Below are positions 47,570-59,637 of a stretch of 64,000 nucleotides of DNA, one piece after another (the stretch's first letter is position 1; every line of letters starts with the position of its first letter). The stretch is from Triatoma infestans. Lineage: Eukaryota; Arthropoda; Insecta; Hemiptera; Reduviidae. The translations under genes and the position numbers were made by a program. Under the pieces are notes generated by a model that was given only the letters and a program-made list of their open reading frames with translations, had not been told where the DNA came from and searched no databases. The stretch lies in assembly GCA_011037195.1 (NCBI GenBank), contig JAAEAF010006034.1, positions 1-64,000 of the forward strand, written 5' to 3'.

Positions 47570-48270
47570 TCTGGTGTGAAACACTCACACAACTTTCTCT
47601 TACTCCTGTTCTCAAAATTATAATTGACTAATTTTATAGTTTGTGTACCAAATTTAACAAAATTCGTTGAAAACTGAAAAAACAGTTCAATAAAAGCACA
47701 CCTCCGGTTTACTAAATTTCTTTAAAACTCGTAATTTTGGCCATCTATTTATTTCTGTTTGGATCTATCTATCTATCTATCTATTTTGTTTGGATCATGG
47801 AATTGTATAATCAACTATGATAGCACTTTAGAGAAAAACATAACCCCTCCCCTCCCCTAAAAGTGCCCTTAAATGAATTTCCCGTGAAAATGTTTCAAAT
47901 AAAATTGTAGCTCTTTGTATGGACTGGTTGATATTCCAAGTTTAAAGAAAATCGTCGGAGCAATTTTTGAGAAAATTGCAAAAAAGTAAAAAATCCAACT
48001 AGTAAAGTTATACTTTCCGGTTTGAGGAATTTTGACAGATACGTACTGTCAGATCCATGGTGATATCTAAACGAATAAAGTTTCAACTTCTACGGTTTTT
48101 CGTTTTTGAGTTGTGCTGTTCACATACATACATACACATACATACACATAGACCATTTGCTAAAAGCCATTTTTTTGGACTCAGGGGACCTCAAAACGGA
48201 TATTTCCGGTGAAAACTCGATATCGAAAATTTGACGCGATGACAATCTTACTGGGAGTAAGAGAAAGTAA
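47570..48270 (-). repeat. Rep-D copy followed by near full-length Rep-B, minus orientation
   Basis: Rep-D at 47573-47625 (AATCTGGTGTGAAACACTCA, ACTTTCTCTTACTCCTG). Rep-B at about 47800-48270 shares with the 34.6-kb copy: TAGCACTTTAGAG, GAATTTCCCGTGAAAATGTT, TTTAAAGAAAATCGTCGGAG, GATCCATGGTGATATCTAAA, TTTTTCGTTTTTGAGTTGTG, CTCAGGGGACCTCAAAACGG, ATATTTCCGGTGAAAACTCG and GGGAGTAAGAGAAAGTA. A TCTA microsatellite lies at 47764-47784. This and the 34.6-kb copy define a unit of about 470-500 bp. Confidence 0.85.
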
Positions 48271-50476
48271 AAAATGAGCCAAAAAATCTGCATGACGATG
48301 TGACTGTAGAAAACAGGTATATTTTTTTCGTCCGAAAAGTGACATCTTTTCGTGTTAAAAGAAAAAAATGTATAACATAGTATTTTGTCGGAACCGTAGT
48401 ATGATTTCGTGTTAACCGATTTTTCATGTTAAGCGTTTTCGTGTTAAACTGTTAATTGTTGAAACATTTTTCCAAAAAAAAAATTTCAGATAGTTGTGCG
48501 GAATTTGTGGCATTGAATTTGAAATGTTACTTGAGGTTGGTTCAGTGTTATTAGTATATTCTACTGGACTACAGTATGATCACTTCTCTATCTGCTAAGG
48601 TTGGTAGATAGGTACTTGTCCCCCTATTATCTGTATATTTAAGTTAGTACTAATATATAAAATTTTAGTGTAATGAATGTGTGTCATTTTATAATATATA
48701 TTATATAACTGCACTAACGAGTATGAGATAGTCGTATGAGTAACTTGATTTTTTTTTTTTTTCATAGCTTAATAATTTTTCTATTTTTGATCTATTGTTA
48801 TACAATTTCTCTCATTGAAAAGATAAAAATAAATCCAGAGCTTTTTGTTTCAACAAATAAAATAAAAAAAAGTCATGGCTGTTAGTAAAAGATACTAAAA
48901 AGAATGATGAACGGTTCAAATTTGTCACCAAGAGGATAAATTTACATTTTCAAGGTTTTTTAAAGCTTTGAACAGAGTGCGCGCGTGCGCGTGTACCTTT
49001 CCCCCTGCTCTTGTGTGTGGGGGGGAGGTAGTAGTACGGGTGATGATGGAAGAAGATGTGGATAGTCTGTGTGTCTGTGTCTGTGTATGAAAAGCCAAAA
49101 GGATGGAGTGATACCGATATAAAAAGTAAGCCTAGTATATATATAAGTTCGTCTTTCTCCCTTCCCTGACGTTTCTCTTACCCCATGTTGTTGGATATCA
49201 TTGGATGCCTGATGGAGAAGAAGAAGAAGACAAAAAAGCCTGAAGTAGAGTAGTAGTAGTAATACAGTAGAGAAAATATATAAAAACTAAAGAGAATTTA
49301 GATAGAGGTATCTACATAAGTCCTTGTTCAAGTTGCTAAAGAGTAAGAGACCAGGCTGAGGGAGTATTCCCTTTACGGGTAGTACAACCCTTGGATAGGA
49401 AGCGAAGAAGAAGCAGTGTAGATGTCTTGCATTATTCAACCTCTTGGTTACAGATCTCTTCTCTTCCCTCCCCCCCACTCTTTAACCACCCCTATTTATT
49501 CCATGAAAAAAAACTCATCCCTACTCCTAGTTTTATTCTTTATTCCTTTTCCGGTATACTTGTAATACACTACGCATACATATAACTTACCAAAAAGTAT
49601 TTAACTATCCTATAAATCTTAGTTTTCTTTTTTCTTTTTTCCTAACTATTTATGATTTTCCGATTTACCAAATGGCCAAAATTTCCTTCTTATTTTTTTC
49701 TTTTTATGTTATTTTTCTTTTCTTTTTTTCTTTCTCACGAAGTGTGAATAGAAGTTTAGATTGAAAGAAGGAATTGTAAGAGAGCGATAACAAGATTATG
49801 CGAATTCTTTATTCTTCTCCCGCGCCAAAGATTTTCTTACCTGGGTTTGGGGGGGGAAGGAAGGAGTGGGGAGGTTTAAACTACCCATAGAGATTTTGTT
49901 TCCTCCCACTTTCTCTTGATCGCAAAGAAAGCTTCAACTAGTTTTAACCTAGTTGTCATTCAATAGCCTGAGCAAAAAAAAAAAAACAAACTTCGTGTAT
50001 ACTATCCCAAACGTATATATATTTTATATAAAACTTTTAAATTGATGGTTTTTAACCATTTAAGTGGATCTCTGATCCTTCCTCCATTACTCACTCCATA
50101 CTCACATCCTGTTCATGCGCATGCCCATGCAATAAAAATATTACAAATTGAAACAAAAAGCATACAAGTTTATATCAAGCTCTCAATACGCTGAATAACT
50201 TTCGTTTTTTTACTTTTATTTATTTTTTTTTTTTTTCCATTGTCTATACAAAATATTATGACCCAGTAGAGCGCTCTAAAAACACTGAACCAACTACATA
50301 CAACATTTCCAATTGCTCCACAAATTCCGCACAACTATCCAAAATAATTTTTTTTATTTTGAAATATGTTTCAAATAAAAGTTAATCAGTTTTTATCTGT
50401 GAAGTTTTTTGGGGAATAAAAGCTACCTAAATGTGACTGCCAGGCAGATCCTCTTTCAGTTCACCTCTTCCCACAA
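48271..50476. other. Unassigned DNA with CGTGTTAA-type repeats and microsatellites
   Basis: The phrases TCGTGTTAAAAG, TTCGTGTTAACCG, CATGTTAAGCG and TTCGTGTTAAACTG recur at 48348-48448. GT/GC-rich microsatellites lie at 48977-48998 and 49066-49090. A pyrimidine-rich block is at 49440-49560. No gene recognised. Confidence 0.5.
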
Positions 50477-50483
50477 AAATTGA

Positions 50484-50815
50484 AATAAGTATAATGGGTT
50501 TCAGAAGGAGAGAAAATGGGTTGTATAGATAAATAAACTAGAAGTAAAGCTGAACCCTGTAATATAGAAAAGTAACACAAACTGCCTGGACTTTACACTA
50601 AAACATATAAAATGGGTAGTGAGTGGTAAAAGAAAGGTTGATGACGCGTTGTGACTGCTGTATGAACTCTGCTGCAAGAATGTCGGTCCTATGGTTGACA
50701 CAGCTGTATTTAAACAGTTTCTCCCACTCTTGTCTGGGCTAAGCTAGAGAGTGATCCTGTCTCGCTCTCTCTCTCTCTCTCTCTGCTTTGGATCCCTCTC
50801 TTCGTATCCTAATAC
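50484..50815 (+). repeat. Rep-A dispersed repeat (in duplication copy 1)
   Basis: Fullest copy: AATGGGTTTCAGAAGGAGAG, GACGCGTTGTGACTGCTGTA, TGAACTCTGCTGCAAG, GCTGTATTTAAACAGTTTCT, CCCACTCTTGTC, GAGAGTGATCCTGTC, a CT repeat at 50763-50784 and GCTTTGGATCCCTCTC. The left edge of the duplication coincides with the left edge of this repeat to within a few bases. Confidence 0.8.
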
Positions 50816-53619
50816 AATATTTACGCAGATTAGCATTCTACGGTTAAGTGCTGTGCTATAAACTCAAATCTAAAGTAAGTCTGGAAAACCTCGAAGTGCA
50901 GCTTTTACAGAATAGATTTCTCAATTTTCTAAAAGTAATTTCTACGATTTTCTTTAACACTTTAATCGCCACGACACCCAGCTCTAGATGAAGGCTATGT
51001 TCCATGGAGGGTCAACTAGCCATAATTGGGTGACACTTTTCTTCTCCCAGTTCTGTAGGAACTTACAGTAATTTACAATTTTTATTTGTAACAATATATA
51101 TATATAATATATATACACCTAGTGAGAGGAAATGCAGTGAATTCTCTTATAACGCTAATTCATCTACGCGCGAAAAAAATCAAGACTCTTACAATTTTTT
51201 CAATTAAACCGTCCCATATAATGCGACCTAAATTTAATATTTTAACATTTTCTACTTCTTGTTAAGAAATGCAATATACTGTAATGAATGCCATGACGTG
51301 TCACATTATCGTGAAATATTTCAGGTCATAAGACACCTCCCACAAGCTACTCGTCACTTCTATAACTTTTAGCAGCTAAGAGAATACAATCTAGGAACGA
51401 GATTGGAAGGAGAAGTTAAGGATAGAGAAAGTGGTGGAAGCTAAGCTTCGCATATAAGGCCAACTGTTACTCCTAGTAAGAGAAAGTAAAAAGAATATAT
51501 ATATGACATAATACTTTGCAAGATAATCGCCAAATCAATTCAAACACAGCTGCCATGAATTGGGACAATTATGGCAATACGTTCCAGCCAGACTTTCTAT
51601 ATTTTTCGTATCTTCGTTCCAGATTGTGTCTCTTCTTCTTAAAACAAAGAACTTACATCCTTCTTATTACTTTTTCCACGATAAGGCGTTTTTTTTTCCA
51701 ACGGCGATCAACGTTTTTTAATTGCAGACGGAAATACACCCGATTCTGGCTGAGCGATCAACTTTTAAAATTTGTTTGTTAACTGTAAACCTATCATTTT
51801 CACTAGACACATTTTTCTGGAGAAAATTGATATTAGTGTGGAACTTTGAAGAAGAACTGTCAGTTCAGTTAGGCATAACATTAGAATGTTAATTAGTTTG
51901 CTGGTTATGTGACAGGAGCGCCATCATACAATGTAATCACATTCAGTAAAAAAAAAGGTTTTGCTATGGCCAAACTAATATGCGTTTAACATAAATTTTC
52001 CAAGTTGGACATTTTTTTCAATTAAAATATTATTATATATTAAAAGTGCTGTAAGAGAAAAACGTGTGAACGTTTTACACCAGATTTTTTTAATAATATT
52101 ATAAACAAGAAAATCGTTAGCACAATTAAATGAAGTAAAAGATATGAAATATAAACGTAATTTTGAATTTAATAGTAAAATAAACGATGTCCCTCATTTG
52201 GAATATTCGGGTTTATGTGGAGAGAAAAAGAAAAAAAATAAGTGGAAAAATACTAATATTTTGATAAGAAGATGATGGCAACAGCATTATGATGATGAAA
52301 GATGTAGGACCGATTGGAGAAAGGATACACTAGTGATGAAGTCTATGAGTGCGAAGGAACAGACAGACGCACAGTACAATGACTATGGAAGCTGTAACAC
52401 TGATTTATCTCTAGATACAACGATGATATTTCTTTCTACTTCCTTAAAAAAAAAATGGAAAAACCATGTTCTTTACGAAAAGAAAATTCTAGATTATTAA
52501 TTATATGTTTTCCTTTCACTGCTACAAATATTTAGGCAGCCATATTGAATGTTAATAATTTTTTTTTGAAAAGGCGATAAGATAAGCATTGAATATACAA
52601 ATATATATGTATATAATATAATATATAAATGCGTGGAACAGAGGTCCTTTGTAAGTCAGTATAACTGTATAAACTAGGAACACCAGCGTTATCTGGTGAG
52701 TTTACACTTTCTGCATCCATTTCATATATTTACGAATATATAAACCAGTATTATGGTTACATAATAGATTTGAATAAATTATAAAATATCTGAATATGAA
52801 ATACTAAATACGACTTTCTCATATTCTTTTTTGATAATTTTAATAACTGTAACTGACAAACTTTACTTGAAAATTGAAATCTGGCAAAGTTGAAATCAGT
52901 TTGCAACGGCAAATTGAAATCAGATTGGTAACGATTGCCTTACATTGTACTCCTAAGCTGACTTCTGGTACGCACGTTCCACGAACTGGTAGTTTACTTA
53001 GAAATCACCAAACTCCGTTACATAAGATTGATCTTACCGATCAGAGTAAATACAGTATCAAAATTTCAAATAAATCCGGTCGATAACCTTGATCCTCTAA
53101 CCAATTGCCAGGTATGTATCAAAGAACTCTTTAGAAGATATCAGACATATATTGGCTCAAATGGTTTTTTTGCAGCTCTGTCAGACAGCTATTCTATATA
53201 GAAAGTTTACTACCTCAAATTTTTTCAAACCTCACTAGCATAGTTGAAGTAAAAAAATTTGAAATTGAGACGATATTTTGATTGATTATTTTTTCATAAA
53301 GTATTTTTCTGTTTTATTAAATTTAGCTTTTAATGTAATTTGACGTTTATATCATATTGCAATAATATAATTGAATAATAGTTATATTATTGTTTAATAT
53401 TCTGTGAACTGAATACGAGTATAATATTCCATTTTAATATACCTGTGCTGAGAATATTCTATTAATACTGCGGTACATAATATTTGTTCGAAATAAACCA
53501 ACCGTATACTCTTTTCTATTGGGGTCTAAACTAATTGATCATCAGTACAGTCGGACATATTTCCTTATCATTCTTATCATCTATATTCTGATCGTATATT
53601 ATTTACATTTATCCTGTGA
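50816..53619. other. Unassigned AT-rich body of duplication copy 1
   Basis: A Rep-B fragment lies at 50885-50970 (AACCTCGAAGTGCAGCTTTT, TACGATTTTCTTTAACAC), a possible Rep-B/Rep-D edge at 51466-51490 (CTCCTAGTAAGAGAAAGT), and Rep-D at 52045-52095. No gene recognised. Everything recurs 5,557 bp downstream. Confidence 0.6.
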
Positions 53620-56033
53620 GTATATTCATCCTTATAAAAAGAACGTGCGCCCTTATAAATACATTCATTCTTATAAAAAGAACATGCATCCTTATAAATA
53701 CATTCATCCTTATAAATACGTTTATCCATTAAAACACATACGTCTATTTACAAGAGAGTGGGAGTACTCTATATTCCTCACACTCTATGAAGATCCTAAA
53801 CCTATCCAAATTCACACAAACATTCAACACGTGCCGGGGTGCCAAACTTACACAGGCCCACCCGTCCTAGAAAACAGTAGCTCCCGAGAAATGTTGGAAG
53901 ATGTCCTGCCAGTAGCAGGAAGTCAAAAGATTTGCCACCCCTGTCCCGGCATTGGCCCCCCACGCTTCATTCGCGCGCACATTCATACAACCTATTCCTA
54001 CCCAAACTACTAAAAACAAGCATTTTAAACTTGTACAGTAAAGTGTCTATTTTTAGATTAAGTTAAAAACATTTATGTCTTTAAGAAACTGCAGTGTTCT
54101 GTACGCTACCTTCGTTGTCGCTCAGTAAGTCTGTTACTGGAAAATTGAGGTTAGCTCTCACATATTTGGTACATTCAAGCAAGATATGCCGTACGGTTAT
54201 GGCAACATTGCATTCTGTGCAATAGGTGGTTCTTCCCTTTTAAAAAGGTGACCATGCGTTAACAATGTGTGCCCAATCCTCAATCTTGCTAACACAACTT
54301 CTTCACGACGTATCTTTCGACATGATGTCAACCACTTCTTTGGTGTGGACTTTATATTTCTCAATTTGTTGGTTAGCGGTAACAACTCCCAGTATCTTAT
54401 CCATTGAGAAATGATGATTGTTCGAAGATACTGTTTCCAGTCAGTCGGAAAGACTGTTTCATATTTATTGTTCAGCAATGTGGCATCTTTGGCAGCCCTA
54501 TCAGCGGCTTCATTGTTTGTTATCCCAGTGTGACCAGGCACCCACAGGAAAGTAACTACTCTATGACTTTCCATAATGCAGTACAGCAGCGCTGAATGGA
54601 CTGAATCAATACGTTATTTGCATCTAAATTACATATTGATTCTAAGGAAGTTTTTGAGTCAGAACAAATAATAAAATATCTCTCGTTACTATTTACTATA
54701 TACTCTAACGATTTTTTGATAGCAAATAGTTCCGCCGTAAAAATACTAAAAACACTATTCAGAGAATATTTGTGTACTTCTCCCTCAATCACGAAAGCTG
54801 AACCTACACCATTTATAGTTTTTGATCCGTCCGTGAACACTTGTTTATATTTTTTGTATCTACTATTGAGTCTTTCTAGGAAAAATGTCTTATAACAGTA
54901 ATCTGGGGTATCACACTTTTTATACTGTCCAAGCGAAAGGTCTATTTTTGGGTAGTTCATTATCCATGGTTCTATATTTCTGGCCATCGGACTTATCGCT
55001 GTGGGAATAGAAATGCCATTTTGTAGACATAAATTTGCGAATCGAATTCCTAGAGGTTTAGTGCCTGAATGAGTGTTATACAGGCTGGCCAATTTTGGTG
55101 AGTATACACTTTTATAAGCTAGATGATCTTTATGGGGAAACAGCCTCGCTGCGTAATTGCATAAAAGTATGTTTCTCCTCACACTCAGTGGGGGTTCCCC
55201 ACTTTCCCCATATAGACTGTCTACTGGACTAGATGTTAGCGCACCGGTTGATAAGCGGATTCCCTCATTGTGTATAGGGTTTATTAACTTAAGTACAGAG
55301 TCTCTAGCTGAACTGTAAATGATGCTGCCATAGTCCAACTTTGCACGGATAAAGGATTTATAAAAATTCATCATACTCTGCCTATCTGCTCCCCAGGTAG
55401 TTCCTCTTACTACTTTTAAGGCATTTAATTTCCTAACGCACCTCTGTTTTAAATCTAGTAGATGGGGGCGCCAACTTAGTTTCTGATCAAGCATCAGTCC
55501 TAAATATCGAACTTTCTCAGAACACGGTATAATCCTTCCATCAAGATTCAACTTAATTGCAGGTTGTGTTGCACGTTTTTTATGGAAGTGAATGCACCTA
55601 CTTTTAGTTAGGGAGAAGCACAAACCATTCTTGTCAGACCAATGTTCCAAATTCTCAATTGTCTTTTGGAGACTCTTTTCCGCGTCTGTGGGGCTGGACG
55701 AAGTACAGTAAGCTACTAGATCATCAGCATATAACATTCCCCGTACCGATGGCTCCATACAGGATAAAATGCTATTTATAGCAATAAGGAACAGTGTTGG
55801 ACTTAAAATGCTTCCTTGAGGAACACCGTTTTCTTGAAGAAAAGGAGACGACAATGTTTCTTTGATACGTACTCTAAACATCCTTAGTTTTAAGAAATTT
55901 TGAATGAAGCTTGGAAGATTCTCTCTTAAGTTCCAATTATAAATCTGCTTCAGCATACCGTATCTCCAAACCCTGTCAAATGCTCTCTCTATGTCAAAAA
56001 AACCTGCAATTACATGTTTTCTTTTTATGAAAG
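53620..56033 (-). mobile_element. I-clade LINE, 3' half, truncated at the duplication join
   Basis: Minus-strand RT end, RNase H, C-terminal cysteine motif and 3' UTR. The UTR holds tandem TTATAAGGATGAATGTAT-type repeats at about 53630-53715 and is probably close to the 3' end there. The 5' boundary at 56033 is the duplication breakpoint and not normal 5' truncation. Confidence 0.85.
54081..56033 (-). pseudogene. I-clade LINE ORF2 C-terminal half (RT, RNase H), copy 1
   Basis: The open frame begins at the join (HVIAGFFDIERAFDRV) and runs to 54556: QENGVPQGSILSPTL (RT motif B), MLYADDLVAY (catalytic YADD), WSDKNGLCFSLTKSR, RYLGLMLDQKLSWRPHL, then RNase H with VFTDGSKTINGVGSAF, FTAELFAIKKSL and IICSDSKTSLES. 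A frameshift after IQSIQ at about 54585 moves to FLWVPGHTGI and NNEAADRAAKD (last RNase H residues), LARLRIGHTLLTH, and a second frameshift near 54215 leads to CTECNV, HILLEC and the stop at 54081-54083. The RNase H domain plus the RLRIGHTLLTH phrase place it in the I/Nimb group. The diverged RT segment carries no stop here, unlike copy 2. Confidence 0.9.
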
Positions 56034-56040
56034 AAATTGA

Positions 56041-56372
56041 AATAAGTATAATGGGTTTCAGAAGGAGAGAAAATGGGTTGTATAGATAAATAAACTAGAA
56101 GTAAAGCTGAACCCTGTAATATAGAAAAGTAACACAAACTGCCTGGACTTTACACTAAAACATATAAAATGGGTAGTGAGTGGTAAAAGAAAGGTTGATG
56201 ACGCGTTGTGACTGCTGTATGAACTCTGCTGCAAGAATGTCGGTCCTATGGTTGACACAGCTGTATTTAAACAGTTTCTCCCACTCTTGTCTGGGCTAAG
56301 CTAGAGAGTGATCCTGTCTCGCTCTCTCTCTCTCTCTCTCTGCTTTGGATCCCTCTCTTCGTATCCTAATAC
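56041..56372 (+). repeat. Rep-A dispersed repeat (in duplication copy 2)
   Basis: No difference seen by eye from 50484-50815. Confidence 0.8.
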
Positions 56373-59176
56373 AATATTTACGCAGATTAGCATTCTACGG
56401 TTAAGTGCTGTGCTATAAACTCAAATCTAAAGTAAGTCTGGAAAACCTCGAAGTGCAGCTTTTACAGAATAGATTTCTCAATTTTCTAAAAGTAATTTCT
56501 ACGATTTTCTTTAACACTTTAATCGCCACGACACCCAGCTCTAGATGAAGGCTATGTTCCATGGAGGGTCAACTAGCCATAATTGGGTGACACTTTTCTT
56601 CTCCCAGTTCTGTAGGAACTTACAGTAATTTACAATTTTTATTTGTAACAATATATATATATAATATATATACACCTAGTGAGAGGAAATGCAGTGAATT
56701 CTCTTATAACGCTAATTCATCTACGCGCGAAAAAAATCAAGACTCTTACAATTTTTTCAATTAAACCGTCCCATATAATGCGACCTAAATTTAATATTTT
56801 AACATTTTCTACTTCTTGTTAAGAAATGCAATATACTGTAATGAATGCCATGACGTGTCACATTATCGTGAAATATTTCAGGTCATAAGACACCTCCCAC
56901 AAGCTACTCGTCACTTCTATAACTTTTAGCAGCTAAGAGAATACAATCTAGGAACGAGATTGGAAGGAGAAGTTAAGGATAGAGAAAGTGGTGGAAGCTA
57001 AGCTTCGCATATAAGGCCAACTGTTACTCCTAGTAAGAGAAAGTAAAAAGAATATATATATGACATAATACTTTGCAAGATAATCGCCAAATCAATTCAA
57101 ACACAGCTGCCATGAATTGGGACAATTATGGCAATACGTTCCAGCCAGACTTTCTATATTTTTCGTATCTTCGTTCCAGATTGTGTCTCTTCTTCTTAAA
57201 ACAAAGAACTTACATCCTTCTTATTACTTTTTCCACGATAAGGCGTTTTTTTTTCCAACGGCGATCAACGTTTTTTAATTGCAGACGGAAATACACCCGA
57301 TTCTGGCTGAGCGATCAACTTTTAAAATTTGTTTGTTAACTGTAAACCTATCATTTTCACTAGACACATTTTTCTGGAGAAAATTGATATTAGTGTGGAA
57401 CTTTGAAGAAGAACTGTCAGTTCAGTTAGGCATAACATTAGAATGTTAATTAGTTTGCTGGTTATGTGACAGGAGCGCCATCATACAATGTAATCACATT
57501 CAGTAAAAAAAAAGGTTTTGCTATGGCCAAACTAATATGCGTTTAACATAAATTTTCCAAGTTGGACATTTTTTTCAATTAAAATATTATTATATATTAA
57601 AAGTGCTGTAAGAGAAAAACGTGTGAACGTTTTACACCAGATTTTTTTAATAATATTATAAACAAGAAAATCGTTAGCACAATTAAATGAAGTAAAAGAT
57701 ATGAAATATAAACGTAATTTTGAATTTAATAGTAAAATAAACGATGTCCCTCATTTGGAATATTCGGGTTTATGTGGAGAGAAAAAGAAAAAAAATAAGT
57801 GGAAAAATACTAATATTTTGATAAGAAGATGATGGCAACAGCATTATGATGATGAAAGATGTAGGACCGATTGGAGAAAGGATACACTAGTGATGAAGTC
57901 TATGAGTGCGAAGGAACAGACAGACGCACAGTACAATGACTATGGAAGCTGTAACACTGATTTATCTCTAGATACAACGATGATATTTCTTTCTACTTCC
58001 TTAAAAAAAAAATGGAAAAACCATGTTCTTTACGAAAAGAAAATTCTAGATTATTAATTATATGTTTTCCTTTCACTGCTACAAATATTTAGGCAGCCAT
58101 ATTGAATGTTAATAATTTTTTTTTGAAAAGGCGATAAGATAAGCATTGAATATACAAATATATATGTATATAATATAATATATAAATGCGTGGAACAGAG
58201 GTCCTTTGTAAGTCAGTATAACTGTATAAACTAGGAACACCAGCGTTATCTGGTGAGTTTACACTTTCTGCATCCATTTCATATATTTACGAATATATAA
58301 ACCAGTATTATGGTTACATAATAGATTTGAATAAATTATAAAATATCTGAATATGAAATACTAAATACGACTTTCTCATATTCTTTTTTGATAATTTTAA
58401 TAACTGTAACTGACAAACTTTACTTGAAAATTGAAATCTGGCAAAGTTGAAATCAGTTTGCAACGGCAAATTGAAATCAGATTGGTAACGATTGCCTTAC
58501 ATTGTACTCCTAAGCTGACTTCTGGTACGCACGTTCCACGAACTGGTAGTTTACTTAGAAATCACCAAACTCCGTTACATAAGATTGATCTTACCGATCA
58601 GAGTAAATACAGTATCAAAATTTCAAATAAATCCGGTCGATAATCTTGATCCTCTAACCAATTGCCAAGTATGTATCAAAGAACTCTTTAGAAGATATCA
58701 GACATATATTGGCTCAAATGGTTTTTTTGCAGCTCTGTCAGACAGCTATTCTATATAGAAAGTTTACTACCTCAATTTTTTTCAAACCTCACTAGCATAG
58801 TTGAAGTAAAAAAATTTGAAATTGAGACGATATTTTGATTGATTATTTTTTCATAAAGTATTTTTCTGTTTTATTAAATTTAGCTTTTAATGTAATTTGA
58901 CGTTTATATCATATTGCAATAATATAATTGAATAATAGTTATATTATTGTTTAATATTCTGTGAACTGAATACGAGTATAATATTCCATTTTAATATACC
59001 TGTGCTGAGAATATTCTATTAATACTGCGGTACATAATATTTGTTCGAAATAAACCAGCCGTATACTCTTTTCTATTGGGGTCTAAACTAATTGATCATC
59101 AGTACAGTCGGACATATTTCCTTATCATTCTTATCATCTATATTCTGATCGTATATTATTTACATTTATCCTGTGA
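56373..59176. other. Unassigned AT-rich body of duplication copy 2
   Basis: Same content as 50816-53619. Differences seen by eye: 53087 C to T, 53111 G to A, one A to T in the ACCTCAAATTTT run, and an A to G in AAACCAACCG. No gene recognised. Confidence 0.6.
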
Positions 59177-59637
59177 GTATATTCATCCTTATAAAAAGAA
59201 CGTGCGCCCTTATAAATACATTCATTCTTATAAAAAGAACATGCATCCTTATAAATACATTCATCCTTATAAATACGTTTATCCATTAAAACACATACGT
59301 CTATTTACAAGAGAGTGGGAGTACTCTATATTCCTCACACTCTATGAAGATCCTAAACCTATCCAAATTCACACAAACATTCAACACGTGCCGGGGTGCC
59401 AAACTTACACAGGCCCACCCGTCCTAGAAAACAGTAGCTCCCGAGAAATGTTGGAAGATGTCCTGCCAGTAGCAGGAAGTCAAAAGATTTGCCACCCCTG
59501 TCCCGGCATTGGCCCCCCACGCTTCATTCGCGCGCACATTCATACAACCTATTCCTACCCAAACTACTAAAAACAAGCATTTTAAACTTGTACAGTAAAG
59601 TGTCTATTTTTAGATTAAGTTAAAAACATTTATGTCT

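Larger units (their letters stand above)
50477..56033. repeat. Tandem duplication, copy 1 (5,557 bp)
   Basis: The same sequence starts again at 56034. The join reads ...TTTTTATGAAAG then AAATTGAAATAAG: the left half is inside the LINE RT gene, the right half is the start of the unit. The bases flanking the outer edges do not match the join (0-1 bp of microhomology). Contents: a Rep-A copy, unassigned AT-rich DNA, and the 3' half of an I-clade LINE. Confidence 0.97.

Noticed and set aside
51134..51285. CAGTGAATTCTCTTATAACG resembling a pogo/Tigger end
   Set aside because: No matching inverted end or TA duplication was found nearby.
53519..54013. 164-codon plus-strand frame, repeated at 59076-59570
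   Set aside because: It begins at TTG and is antisense to the LINE 3' UTR and its short tandem repeats. Its repetition only reflects the duplication.
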